A DNA stretch of 62,722 bases from Paradesulfitobacterium ferrireducens (lineage in GTDB: Bacteria > Bacillota > Desulfitobacteriia > Desulfitobacteriales > Desulfitobacteriaceae), in NCBI RefSeq assembly GCF_017310645.1, contig NZ_JAFLRH010000021.1, positions 1 through 62,722 on the forward strand. The letters are read 5' to 3'. The position numbers were made by a program, and so were the translations under genes. Shown here piece after piece: positions 43,473 to 51,971 of the stretch (position 1 is the first letter of the stretch; the number at the start of each line of letters is the position of its first letter). The notes below the pieces were generated by a model, which did no database searches, was not told the origin of the DNA, and worked only from the letters and a program-made list of their open reading frames with translations.

Positions 43473-44144
43473 CTATTCCAAAGGTTCAATAGCCATAGCC
43501 TGGACAACGCTCGGCAACTTTCTGATCAAAGCCAAGGCATCCTGATCGATCTTCTGGTCGGCTTCAACAACGGTTAAAGCCTGAGCTCCTTTTTTTTCAC
43601 GCGAAACCCGCATCTGGGCAATATTCACTTGGGCCGCTGCCAGCAGATTAGTCACCTGTGCCACAACCCCCGGCAAATCCCGGTGCAAGAGCACCAGAGT
43701 ATGATAATCTCCCGGAATCTCGACCGAGAATTGATCAATTTCCTTGATGACGATTCTTCCCCCTCCGATGGAAGATCCCGTAATCTCCATTTGGCGCCCA
43801 TCTGTACTTTTAAGAATAAACTTCACAGTATTGGGATGGACATCCCCTAAATCCGCTTGAGCAAAATCCAGCTTCAATCCACGCTCATCTGCAAGTTCCA
43901 AAGAACGGCTAATCCGTTCATCATCCGGCTTCATATTCAAAAGACCGGCAACTAGCGCGAGATTAGTCCCATGCCCTTTACCCGTTTCCGCAAAAGAGCC
44001 GTGCAGCACAATATGTACTTGAGTAAACTCACCGTTAAAAATTTTACGAGCCATTGCACCTAAGCGTACTGCCCCAGCGGTATGGGAACTGGAAGGCCCG
44101 ACCATAACGGGCCCTAATAAATCAAACACATTCGCTTTTCCCAT
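43473..44144 (-). CDS. sdaAB: L-serine dehydratase, iron-sulphur-dependent, beta subunit
   Basis: A 223-residue subunit. The N-terminal serine-dehydratase beta fold has GPVMVGPSSSHTAGAVRLG near residue 12, and a C-terminal ACT domain (about 148-220, from TLVLLHRDLPGVVAQVTNLL) may bind serine. ATG 44144 follows GGGAGG. It precedes sdaAA. Confidence 0.94.
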   Translation of the reverse strand: MGKANVFDLLGPVMVGPSSSHTAGAVRLGAMARKIFNGEFTQVHIVLHGSFAETGKGHGTNLALVAGLLNMKPDDERISRSLELADERGLKLDFAQADLGDVHPNTVKFILKSTDGRQMEITGSSIGGGRIVIKEIDQFSVEIPGDYHTLVLLHRDLPGVVAQVTNLLAAAQVNIAQMRVSREKKGAQALTVVEADQKIDQDALALIRKLPSVVQAMAIEPLE

Positions 44145-44283
44145 GCTCTGGATTCCTCCCTAATAGACTTCGCTTGTACCCCGCCAGCATTAGATAAAAC
44201 CCTCCGGTAAGCACTGAACTAATCCGCCCTAAGTCCCCTGCCTATAAAGATAGCAAAGGGCGGTTAAGTCCAGTATGGACTCG

Positions 44284-44338
44284 ACTAACATTCAGAGGGG
44301 GTTGAATCCCCCTCTGAATGAAGTCTCGTTCAACCGGA
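44284..44338 (-). repeat. Dispersed hairpin repeat, copy 2 of 2
   Basis: CATTCAGAGGGGG (44289-44301) and CCCCCTCTGAATG (44308-44320) form a perfect 13-bp stem with a 6-nt loop. Read on the minus strand, the flanks match those of the copy at 20771-20826 (lead CGGTTGAACGAGACTT). It lies 12 bases beyond the fakA stop codon, in the 206-base gap before sdaAB. A second, weaker pairing (CCGCCCT 44224-44230 with AGGGCGG 44257-44263) is also in that gap. Confidence 0.85.
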
Positions 44339-44350
44339 GGGTGCTGAAGA

Positions 44351-45937
44351 CTATTCTACGCCAAAAATGTAGTAATAGAGGGGTTGTCCGCCCGGATGGG
44401 TTTCGACTTCCACACCGGAATTCTCGCGCCCCAGCCAGTCCTGCAAACGCTGCACTTCCTGTGGCTCCACTTCTTGTCCATAAAATATAGTAACCAAATC
44501 CCGTGTCCGCCACTCCATTTTTTCCAAAGTTGCCTGAGCTACCGCCATTAAGCTGGTTCCGGTCGCCACAATTTTATCCTCCACTAGACCTAGGACATCC
44601 CCTGCTTTAATCTCAAGATCATCCCACTGAGAATCCCTGACCGCATAAGTCACTTCTCCGGATTTTACAGATGCCAGCCCGGTTTCCATTGCCATGAGAT
44701 TATTCTCAGCTTCTCCTTCCGGATTAAAATTCATTAAGGCCGCAATCCCCTGGGGAATGGACTTGCTGGGAATCACGCTCACGGAACGCTCTGGGACAAC
44801 TTCCTGCACTTGGCGGGCAGCCAGCATAATATTGCTGTTATTCGGCAGAATGTAGATGTTTTTCGCTCTGACCTTTCTCACAGCCTCAGCCAGATCCTCC
44901 GTACTTGGATTCATGGTTTGGCCGCCCACAACCAGTTCATCCACGCCGAGACTCTTAAAAATCTCGCTGATCCCTTCCCCCATGGTCACAGCGACCAGGC
45001 CGTTTTCTTTGTCCGGCACTCCAGGAGCACTTTCGACGGGTGCCGGCGGTTCTTTCTGGGCATGAGCCGCAGCTTCATTCTGGGCCAGCATATTATGGAT
45101 TTTCACCACTTCCGGCGTACCGACCACGAGCAGGCTATCCCCCCAGTCCTTTAGGTCTTGGCGTATTTGCTCAGGATTAAGGGCACTGCCTTTTACCAGA
45201 AACTCCGTACAATAGGGAAACTCTAAATTTTCAACCCGGGCAATCCCCTGAGCAACTGGTTCCTGCACCGGCTGCGCTGCTGTAAAACTCTCGGGCTGAA
45301 GCGCCTTGCCTTCGAGCACGGCAATCCAACCACCTAATATGATCAAGAACCCTTGCCCGCCGGCATCAACCACCCCAGCCTGTTTTAAAGCCGGGAGAAG
45401 TTCCGGAGTTCTCGCCAAAGCCTCCTGGCCCTTGCGATAACCTTCCATTAACGTCTCCAGGGGGGAACCACCTTGTTTGGCCTTGGACAGGGCTGCCCGT
45501 GCTGTCTCCCGGGATACTGTCAAAATCGTACCTTCCACCGGCCTCATAACCGCCTTATATGCCGTATCCACTCCGGTTTGCAGGGCATGAGCCAACTGAG
45601 CGGCATTCACTGTTTTCAGCCCTTCGACTCCTTTGGCAATCCCCCGTAAAAGCTGGGACAGAATTACTCCTGAATTCCCCCGGGCTCCCATTAAAGAGCC
45701 CATCGAGACCGCCGCCGCGACTTCAGACACCGATTCCCCCGATGTCCGCTCGGCATCCCGGGCCGCCGACTGGATGGTTAAAAACATATTGGTGCCGGTG
45801 TCTCCGTCAGGCACAGGAAATACATTCAGGGCATCCACTTCCTGCTTTTTTTGTTCCAAAGCCCTGGCCCCGCCGGCAATCATTTGCTTCCATTGCCGGC
45901 CGGTTATGTTCTTACCCGAGTCCGTATCTGGTATCAA
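44351..45937 (-). CDS. fakA: Fatty acid kinase catalytic subunit FakA (DAK2-domain protein YloV)
   Basis: A 528-residue protein. The N-terminal DhaL/DAK2 ATP-binding domain (about 1-200) has LNVFPVPDGDTGTNMFLT near 37 and GARGNSGVILSQLLRG near 83; the middle and C-terminal domain (about 290-528) are of the FakA type with GPN-like NNSNIMLAA near 385. With a FakB protein it phosphorylates exogenous fatty acids. TTG 45937 follows AGGAGG by 7 bases. It is encoded behind asp23, the order of Bacillus yloU-yloV. Confidence 0.9.
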   Translation of the reverse strand: MIPDTDSGKNITGRQWKQMIAGGARALEQKKQEVDALNVFPVPDGDTGTNMFLTIQSAARDAERTSGESVSEVAAAVSMGSLMGARGNSGVILSQLLRGIAKGVEGLKTVNAAQLAHALQTGVDTAYKAVMRPVEGTILTVSRETARAALSKAKQGGSPLETLMEGYRKGQEALARTPELLPALKQAGVVDAGGQGFLIILGGWIAVLEGKALQPESFTAAQPVQEPVAQGIARVENLEFPYCTEFLVKGSALNPEQIRQDLKDWGDSLLVVGTPEVVKIHNMLAQNEAAAHAQKEPPAPVESAPGVPDKENGLVAVTMGEGISEIFKSLGVDELVVGGQTMNPSTEDLAEAVRKVRAKNIYILPNNSNIMLAARQVQEVVPERSVSVIPSKSIPQGIAALMNFNPEGEAENNLMAMETGLASVKSGEVTYAVRDSQWDDLEIKAGDVLGLVEDKIVATGTSLMAVAQATLEKMEWRTRDLVTIFYGQEVEPQEVQRLQDWLGRENSGVEVETHPGGQPLYYYIFGVE

Positions 45938-45969
45938 AATATATCCTCCTACTCTTGTTTCGAATATTC

Positions 45970-46329
45970 CTAGTCCAGAATGCGTACTCCCTGCACATTA
46001 ACGTTTACCTGGCTAACCTTTAAACCTGTAAAGTTCTCAGTCGTGTAACGCACCCGTTCCATCACATTGCTTGCGACTTCAGAGATTCTCACGCCATAGC
46101 CTACGATAATAAAAAGGTCAATCACGACAACGTCGTCTTGGATCGAGACTTGAACCCCTTTGGCCAGGTTTTCCCGTCCTAATAAATCCGCAACCCCGTC
46201 CGTGATTTTCTTTTGGGAAGCCATCCCTACTAATCCATAACATTCAATCGCAGCAGCTCCGGCAATCGTTGCGATGACCTCTTCGGATATGTCAATTTTC
46301 CCCAGACTGTTATTGATTTCTTTACCCAT
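45970..46329 (-). CDS. Asp23/Gls24 family protein (YloU)
   Basis: A 119-residue Asp23-family protein, membrane-associated and linked to envelope stress in staphylococci. It has ISEEVIATIAGAAAIECYGL near residue 13 and VRISEVASNVMERVRYTTE near 80. It is first in the asp23-fakA unit and is divergent from rpmB, the arrangement of Bacillus rpmB-yloU-yloV. Confidence 0.9.
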   Translation of the reverse strand: MGKEINNSLGKIDISEEVIATIAGAAAIECYGLVGMASQKKITDGVADLLGRENLAKGVQVSIQDDVVVIDLFIIVGYGVRISEVASNVMERVRYTTENFTGLKVSQVNVNVQGVRILD

Positions 46330-46364
46330 TGAACGGAACCTCCCCGCTTGCTATGTCCACCAAC

Positions 46365-46393
46365 ATTCTATCAAGGAAATGAAATTTCTTCAA
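46365..46393 (-). promoter_or_regulatory. Sigma-A-type promoter of asp23-fakA
   Basis: Minus-strand TTGAAG (46393-46388) and TAGAAT (46370-46365) with a 17-base spacer, 35 bases ahead of the start. The remaining 46394-46569 stretch of this 308-base divergent region is AT-rich and shows no other feature. Confidence 0.6.
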
Positions 46394-46569
46394 AGAAAAA
46401 AGCTTAAAAACCAAAAGATTTTGCGGTAAATTCAAGAGCAATTGAATTAATTGAACTAATATCCTTTGAAAAATCATTCTGAGTGCTGAATTCAGACAAC
46501 TTGAATTCCAGCAAAAATAAAACCGCAAAAAATCAAACTTCAAACTATATCAAAATAAATGGTAAAACC

Positions 46570-46598
46570 TTGCCAAGATTAATATCTTTTGATAAAAT
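46570..46598 (+). promoter_or_regulatory. Sigma-A-type promoter of rpmB
   Basis: TTGCCA (46570-46575) and TAAAAT (46593-46598) are 17 bases apart, 40 bases before the rpmB start. Confidence 0.7.
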
Positions 46599-46637
46599 AT
46601 ATAAGTGTCATTTTGTGGTGCAAAGGAGGCGTAAAGT

Positions 46638-46829
46638 ATGGCAAATGTTTGTGCTGTATGCGGTAAAGGAGTTACCACTGGGATTCAAGTCAGCCACTCT
46701 CATATACGGACCAAGCGGACTTGGCAACCTAACTTGCAAAGGGTGCGCGCCCTTGTAAACGGTACTCCCACCCGGATCAAAGTTTGCACCAGGTGCTTGC
46801 GGTCAGGCAAAGTTCAACGTGCAGTATAA
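46638..46829 (+). CDS. rpmB: 50S ribosomal protein L28
   Basis: A 63-residue protein with the L28 pattern, including [20 protein letters not shown] and the four cysteines C5, C8, C51 and C54 of the zinc-binding form. ATG 46638 follows AAAGGAGG. It is a one-gene transcript with its own promoter and terminator. Confidence 0.97.
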   Translation: MANVCAVCGKGVTTGIQVSHSHIRTKRTWQPNLQRVRALVNGTPTRIKVCTRCLRSGKVQRAV

Positions 46830-46842
46830 TTAGCGAATGAAA

Positions 46843-46869
46843 AGCTCGGTTTTTACCGGGCTTTTTTTC
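46843..46869 (+). terminator. Intrinsic terminator of rpmB
   Basis: AGCTCGG (46843-46849) pairs with CCGGGCT (46856-46862) with one G-U pair, followed by seven T, 14 bases after the stop codon. Confidence 0.9.
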
Positions 46870-46993
46870 TTCATTAATCTCCTCTGTCGAAGGCTAAATG
46901 GATGCATCTAAGCATTTTTGAGGTAAATTATATCATTTTCCCGTCTAAACGACGTGTTTTTCTATTTTGCGACATTCTTAGTGATAATACGCT

Positions 46994-47021
46994 GCAGGAA
47001 TATTGTTAAAGAAACTCGAAT
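46994..47021 (+). promoter_or_regulatory. Sigma-H-like promoter of the receiver gene
   Basis: AGGAATA (46996-47002) and GAAT (47018-47021) are placed as in the sigma-H pattern AGGAWWW, 11-12 bases, RnnGAAT; only the R position (C here) deviates. It would give a leader of about 26 bases. spo0F of Bacillus is read from such a promoter. Confidence 0.45.
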
Positions 47022-47053
47022 TCCCTAACTTAATACAAGTCGGAGGTGTAATA

Positions 47054-47419
47054 ATGAGAAGAATTGCCATTGTTGAAGATTTCCCGGCGATTCGAAAGCT
47101 TTATAAGAATGCCCTGGAACCAATGGAAGCTGAAATCTATGAATATGCCAGTGGTTCTTCCGCTGTCCAAGAGATCGCCAGTTTTCACCCTGATCTTCTC
47201 ATCCTCGACCACCGTCTTCCGGATATGCACGGTTTCTCTATTCTCGAACAAGTTCCTGAGATGCAAAAGATTCCTGTGCTTGTGATTTCCGGCTATCTGG
47301 AATCCGAGTATCTTCCCCACTATCAGGCTCTAGGAGTAACCAGGATCTTAAGCAAACCCATAAAGATTGAAACCTTAGTCGAGCAGGTCTCCAGCTTGCT
47401 TGAAACTAACGAACATTAG
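47054..47419 (+). CDS. Stand-alone response-regulator receiver (Spo0F/CheY-like)
   Basis: A 121-residue single receiver domain with no output domain. All phosphorylation residues are present: the acidic pair in IAIVED near residue 8, the acceptor aspartate in LLILDHRLPD near 53, serine in VLVISGY near 80 and lysine in LSKPI near 102. ATG 47054 follows GGAGGTG; an upstream in-frame start at 47003 lies in the promoter. It could be a phosphorelay carrier such as Spo0F; the sigma-H-like promoter supports this, but sequence alone cannot separate it from other small receivers. Confidence 0.8.
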   Translation: MRRIAIVEDFPAIRKLYKNALEPMEAEIYEYASGSSAVQEIASFHPDLLILDHRLPDMHGFSILEQVPEMQKIPVLVISGYLESEYLPHYQALGVTRILSKPIKIETLVEQVSSLLETNEH

Positions 47420-47574
47420 ACTTATAAAACGTCTATTTACGCGTTCGTTCCAAGATCTCCTGCAATTCCATCTCTGTAAACTGATAATGTTCATGGCACA
47501 CAGTTCGTCTGCGTTCATCTGATCAGTCCTTCGCTTTTTACTCTGAATCCCCCGGCTAGCAGCTTTGCCGGGAG

Positions 47575-48213
47575 TTATCTCACCAGCACAACAAGGACAT
47601 ACCCTTCGCTCACCTCGACCGTGGCCTCCTTCTCCAGAAACACATTGCTGACTCCTCTGGGGGAATACTGCCACAGAGATTCCGCCTTGAGCGGATATGC
47701 CAATCCATCCGTAGTTACCACGGCTTTTTCCGTGAGCGGGATCAGAGAAATCTTTTGTCCTGGCTCTCCTTGAATATGATTAAGTCCGTTCATGACCCAG
47801 GCCTCATGCTGCTTGTCCTTTAAGATGAGGCGCAGACCTTGGCGGGCAGTCATAAGCATTAGAGCGACATTTCCCATAAAGTGGTCAATGCGGCCGCCGC
47901 TGGCTCCGTAAAGAATAATATCCGTCTCAGAGGCTGCCCGGGCTTTGGCAATGGCTCGATTCAGTGCCAGTTCCAAATCCGTCTCATCTTTTGCCTGCGG
48001 GTACTGTTCTATCTTAACCCCAGAGCTCTTGATCTGATTCAAACCGGCCTCAGAAATAGAATCGAGATCTCCGATCAGAAGATCCGGGACTCGCCCGGCA
48101 GCCAGGGCAGCATCTCCGCCCCGGTCAGCCGCCACTAAAAAGTGTATATTCTGCAATTCTTCTTTGCCCCAGCGCGCATCCCATTCCCCGCCGGCAATCA
48201 CCGCAATTCTCAA
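47575..48213 (-). CDS. thiN: Thiamine pyrophosphokinase
   Basis: A 212-residue enzyme that makes thiamine pyrophosphate from thiamine and ATP. It has AVIAGGEW at the N-terminus, VAADRGGDAAL near 30, PDLLIGDLDSI near 45, KDETDLELAL near 75 and GASGGRIDHFMGNVALM near 105. The rpe stop overlaps the region; I prefer TTG 48213 (GGGGG 8 bases ahead) to TTG 48228. Order rsgA-rpe-thiN is that of Bacillus. The gap 47420-47574 to the converging receiver gene shows nothing clear. Confidence 0.9.
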   Translation of the reverse strand: MRIAVIAGGEWDARWGKEELQNIHFLVAADRGGDAALAAGRVPDLLIGDLDSISEAGLNQIKSSGVKIEQYPQAKDETDLELALNRAIAKARAASETDIILYGASGGRIDHFMGNVALMLMTARQGLRLILKDKQHEAWVMNGLNHIQGEPGQKISLIPLTEKAVVTTDGLAYPLKAESLWQYSPRGVSNVFLEKEATVEVSEGYVLVVLVR

Positions 48214-48214
48214 C

Positions 48215-48880
48215 TCAATCGCCCCCAAAGCCTTCGCTGAGGGATTCTAACTCGCGGTAAGCTCGGGCAGGGTCTGGAGCACCGAAGACGGCTGCCCCGG
48301 CGACCAGGATCTGGGCACCGGCTTGAATGACTGAAGGAGCGGTCCCGGTATGGATTCCCCCATCTACTTCAATCTCACAGGCTTGGTTCTTGCTCGACTC
48401 CAATTGACGGCGTACGGCTTCAAGCTTGCGCAAAACCCCGGGGATAAACTGCTGGCCCCCGAAACCCGGGTTTACACTCATGAGCAAAACCATGTCCAGG
48501 TCTTCCAGGATATCGTGAAGCATTTCCACCGGAGTGGCAGGGTTGAGCGCCAGCCCGGCTGTAACTCCAAGGCCTTTGATCTGCTGGATCAGGCGGTGGG
48601 CATGCCGGGAGGCTTCCCAATGCACGGTGATGTGGTCAGCCCCTGCCGCTGCGAAATCCGCCACATAACGTTCCGGTTCCTCGATCATGAGGTGGACGTC
48701 AAAACGCATCCTGGAGTGTGGGCGCAAGGCTTTAAGCAAAGCCGGTCCGAAGGTGATGTTGGGTACAAAATGCCCGTCCATGACATCGATATGCAAGATT
48801 TTCGCCCCGGCCTTTTCCACCAGGCGCACTTGTTCTCCTAAGCGGGCAAAATCAGCCGATAAAATCGAAGGTGCAATCAC
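48215..48880 (-). CDS. rpe: Ribulose-phosphate 3-epimerase
   Basis: A 221-residue TIM-barrel enzyme of the pentose phosphate pathway. It has APSILSADFARLGEQV at the start, HIDVMDGHFVPNITFGP near 30, SVNPGFGGQQFI near 140 and EVDGGI near 173, with the metal ligands H, D and D in these motifs. GTG 48880 lies 2 bases after the rsgA stop, so the genes are coupled. Confidence 0.95.
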   Translation of the reverse strand: MIAPSILSADFARLGEQVRLVEKAGAKILHIDVMDGHFVPNITFGPALLKALRPHSRMRFDVHLMIEEPERYVADFAAAGADHITVHWEASRHAHRLIQQIKGLGVTAGLALNPATPVEMLHDILEDLDMVLLMSVNPGFGGQQFIPGVLRKLEAVRRQLESSKNQACEIEVDGGIHTGTAPSVIQAGAQILVAGAAVFGAPDPARAYRELESLSEGFGGD

Positions 48881-48882
48881 GG

Positions 48883-49821
48883 TTAGTATCTCCTCTCAGC
48901 AGCAATCACTTCATGCAAAAATGTTTGATAATGCTCATAGCGGGACGGCGCAATTTTTCCTTGAGCCAAGGCTTCTTTGACAGCGCAGTCCGGTTCCTGA
49001 TCATGCAGGCAGCTCTTAAAACGGCAATGTCCGAGGAACGCTTCAAACTCCGGGAAAAAGTGCGGCAATTCCTCTCTCTTCATGGCCGGAAGATTAAGCA
49101 CGGAAAATCCGGGCGTGTCTGCCACCAACCCCCCGCCAGCCACCATCAATTCCACATGCCGGGTGGTATGGCGTCCCCGGGCCAGCTTGCGGCTTACATC
49201 CCCTGTCTTCAGTGCAAGCTCCGGAGAGAGAGCGTTCAGCAGACTCGACTTGCCGACACCGGACGGACCGGCGAGCACGCTGATCTTATCCGCTAATTCC
49301 GCAACCACCCCGGGTATTCCCCGCTTGGTTGTATTCGATACGGCCAGAACCTTATACCCGATATTTTCGTATATTCCCATTACATTTTCCTGAATCCCTT
49401 TATCCTCTGTTCCCGGGCTCTTTTCCTTTCCGGAACGTACTTCTTCCCCCTCAAGGCTCTCTGCTTCTTTCCATAAATCCAGCTTGGTAAAGACAATCAC
49501 CGGGCTGACCCCGGCGTCCGTCACCTGGATTAAGAGGCGGTCAAGCAGATTCAGGTCCGGTTTGGGTGAGGTGAGGGCAAAGACCAGGAAAGCCTGATCC
49601 ACATTGGCAATGGTGGGGCGCACAAGCGAGTTGCGCCGTTCCTTGACCTTCTCAATCACTGCTTTGTCAGACTTTGCCGGCAGAATCTCTACCCGGTCTC
49701 CGGGAAAGAACTCCTGATCCCGGATACGAAAGCGACCGCGCAGGGAACACTCCCATACCCGGCCTTCCGCGTACACATAATAAAACCCGCCATACCCTTT
49801 AAGTAAGATTCCTTCAATCAT
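48883..49821 (-). CDS. rsgA: Ribosome small-subunit GTPase A
   Basis: A 312-residue circularly permuted GTPase for 30S maturation. The OB-fold N-domain (1-about 65) is followed by G4 TKLD near 117, then G1 GPSGVGKSS near 190 and G3 DTPG near 240. The C-terminal zinc site is CRFKSCLHDQEPDC near 270. A hydrophilic insert of about 28 residues (SLEGEEVRSGKEKSPGTEDK region) after G4 is longer than usual. ATG 49821 follows GAGGG; a TTG at 49833 has no site. Confidence 0.94.
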   Translation of the reverse strand: MIEGILLKGYGGFYYVYAEGRVWECSLRGRFRIRDQEFFPGDRVEILPAKSDKAVIEKVKERRNSLVRPTIANVDQAFLVFALTSPKPDLNLLDRLLIQVTDAGVSPVIVFTKLDLWKEAESLEGEEVRSGKEKSPGTEDKGIQENVMGIYENIGYKVLAVSNTTKRGIPGVVAELADKISVLAGPSGVGKSSLLNALSPELALKTGDVSRKLARGRHTTRHVELMVAGGGLVADTPGFSVLNLPAMKREELPHFFPEFEAFLGHCRFKSCLHDQEPDCAVKEALAQGKIAPSRYEHYQTFLHEVIAAERRY

Positions 49822-49891
49822 GTTTTCCCTCAATCATAGTTCCCGATCCAGACATATTTACCATCCTGAATTATAAACTATTCAGGTATTC

Positions 49892-49943
49892 AGGATTCAG
49901 GAGTCAGAATTCAGAATACATCGGATCCTTATTCTGACTCCTG
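49892..49943. repeat. Heptamer repeats forming a hairpin
   Basis: CAGGAGTCAGAAT (49898-49910) is perfectly complementary to ATTCTGACTCCTG (49931-49943). Preceding units of ATTCAGG type start near 49880. Same family as the other heptamer loci. Confidence 0.8.
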
Positions 49944-49952
49944 TCTTCTGAT

Positions 49953-50018
49953 CCGTTCGGCCGGAAGAATTTCTCTGCTGCTTGGCCGAACGGCGTTAGT
50001 CTCCACTGGAGACTAACG
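49953..50018. repeat. Two perfect hairpins in tandem between prkC and rsgA
   Basis: Hairpin I pairs CCGTTCGGCC (49953-49962) with GGCCGAACGG (49984-49993) over 21 bases. Hairpin II starts at the next base and pairs CGTTAGTCTCC (49994-50004) with GGAGACTAACG (50008-50018) over a 3-nt loop. No U-tract follows, so a plain terminator is unlikely. It could be an RNA-processing or mobile repeat. Confidence 0.75.
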
Positions 50019-50057
50019 TTCCTGACTACCTTGCCCAAATAGTTACCTGAATTAAAA

Positions 50058-51971
50058 TCAACTGACTTCGTTCTCATATTCAACCGTTCCGTCCACCAGG
50101 ATTTGCAAAACGGCAGGCGGATAGTAGCGCACCTCACCGGGAACGCCTTCCGTCATCCCGACCTGGTAATTTCCCTGCCAGACCTCATGCTGACCCTGGG
50201 AATCATTTAGTTTTATGGCCACATTATGAGTTTTCCCATCATTGGGCACCGCATGCAGCAAATTGGCTAGAATCATTCGCTGGTCGAGTTCACGCGCCAC
50301 CGGTCCGGGTCCTCTGGAGATGACCACGGTAACTTCGCTTCCCTGGGCGATGGGTTCATTGGCCTTAGGCGTCGTGCTGATTACGACATTGGGAGGATAA
50401 ATGTTAGACGGTTCACTGGAGACCGAGCCCCAAACGAGCTTTTTATCTTTTATTTCTTTCTGCGCATCCTCCACTCCCCAACCCACAATGTTAGGCATAG
50501 GGATTGTCTGCACCAGCGGTCCGCCGCTGACAGTCAAATGAATCGGCCCGCTTTTCGGCCACGGAGTTTTGGGCGCGGGGTCCTGAGCCACCACGACTCC
50601 CTCCGGAACGTCCTGGCCCGGACGCTCTTCAATGGTGGGGGTAGCCGTAAACCCGGCCGTTTGCAGCATATAGATGGCTTGGTCTTTCGTAAAGGCGCGG
50701 CTCAGAAGATCAGGAAATTCAGCTTTATCCGCTCCTTTGCTGACAACAACCGCAACTTCCTTTCCTTCCTTCAAAGTTGAGCCTGCGGTTGGTGTCTGTC
50801 GGATTATTTTCCCTTCTTCCACCTTATCGCTAAATTCTTGCTCCGGGTTCGGCGCCAGAGTGAGCTTGAGTTTTTCCAAGGCGATACCCGCATCCCGCAC
50901 CGTTAAATTTTCCAACGGGGGCACGATCACGCTCGCCCCTCCAAAATAACTGCGGGCCCATAGGGTTGTGGCCCCTGCCAGAACAATAAACACCCCCAGC
51001 ACGACGGCCCAAACCCGGCGCTTATTCAACTTTTTCTTTGGCTTGGGTGCTTCTCCCTGGGCAGCCTCCGCAATCTCCTTACTCAGAGATTTGTGCACAA
51101 TGGTCGCTTCGATGTCAGGAGGATCCGGCAGCGGCCGCTCCACCGGGCGCCCGGCTTGAACCCGCTCCAGATCTTTCAGCAGTTCGCGGGCGCTCGGGTA
51201 ACGGGTCTCCGGCGATTTAGCCACCGCCCGCATGATCACATGCTCCAGTTCCTGCCCAATCCGCGGATTCAGCTTGATCGGGGGAACGACCTGCTCCTGC
51301 AGGTGTTTTAAGGCAATGGCAATCGGGGTCTCCCCGTCATACGGGACTTTTCCCGTCACCATCTCATACAGAATGATGCCCAGAGAATAGATATCAGACT
51401 GTTCATTGCTCTGAATCCCTTTGGCCTGTTCCGGAGACAGGTAATGCACCGAACCGACAATGTTTCCGGTATGGGTCACCGTGGCCGAAGACACAGCCCG
51501 GGCAATTCCGAAATCCGTGACTTTCACCCGGCCGTCCGCTGTCACCAGAATGTTCTGGGGCTTGATATCCCGGTGAATGATATGATGCTCATGGGCATGA
51601 TGGATCGCTTCCCCGATTTGCTTGGCAATGAGAATGGCCTGTTCCGGTGAAAGCGGAGCATAATTGCGGATGATTTCTTTCAAATTGCGCCCCTCGATAT
51701 ATTCCATCACGATATATTCGATTTCCCCATCTTTGCCCACGTCATAGATTGAAACAATATTGGGATGGGACAGGCTGGCGGCGGCTTGAGCCTCCCGCCG
51801 GAAACGGCGCAGAAATTCCTCATCACTCCCGAACTGCTCACGCAGCACTTTAATCGTGACAATCCGGTTGAGCAGTACGTCTTTCGCTTTATAGACAACC
51901 GCCATGCCCCCGGTGCCAATCTGTTCCAGAACTTCGTAACGCCCTCCAAATATTTTGCTCACCTTGATCAC
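50058..51971 (-). CDS. prkC: PASTA-domain serine/threonine protein kinase
   Basis: A 637-residue membrane kinase that senses peptidoglycan fragments. The kinase domain (about 10-270) has IGTGGMAVVYKA, HRDIKPQN, DFGIAR and SPEQAKG. A basic KKKLNKRR segment precedes one membrane helix near 322-340, followed by three PASTA repeats (about 350-560) and a C-terminal tail. GTG 51971 overlaps the stop codon of the PBP gene (GTGA), so the two are coupled. It stands with its phosphatase and two FHA proteins in one unit. Confidence 0.94.
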   Translation of the reverse strand: MIKVSKIFGGRYEVLEQIGTGGMAVVYKAKDVLLNRIVTIKVLREQFGSDEEFLRRFRREAQAAASLSHPNIVSIYDVGKDGEIEYIVMEYIEGRNLKEIIRNYAPLSPEQAILIAKQIGEAIHHAHEHHIIHRDIKPQNILVTADGRVKVTDFGIARAVSSATVTHTGNIVGSVHYLSPEQAKGIQSNEQSDIYSLGIILYEMVTGKVPYDGETPIAIALKHLQEQVVPPIKLNPRIGQELEHVIMRAVAKSPETRYPSARELLKDLERVQAGRPVERPLPDPPDIEATIVHKSLSKEIAEAAQGEAPKPKKKLNKRRVWAVVLGVFIVLAGATTLWARSYFGGASVIVPPLENLTVRDAGIALEKLKLTLAPNPEQEFSDKVEEGKIIRQTPTAGSTLKEGKEVAVVVSKGADKAEFPDLLSRAFTKDQAIYMLQTAGFTATPTIEERPGQDVPEGVVVAQDPAPKTPWPKSGPIHLTVSGGPLVQTIPMPNIVGWGVEDAQKEIKDKKLVWGSVSSEPSNIYPPNVVISTTPKANEPIAQGSEVTVVISRGPGPVARELDQRMILANLLHAVPNDGKTHNVAIKLNDSQGQHEVWQGNYQVGMTEGVPGEVRYYPPAVLQILVDGTVEYENEVS

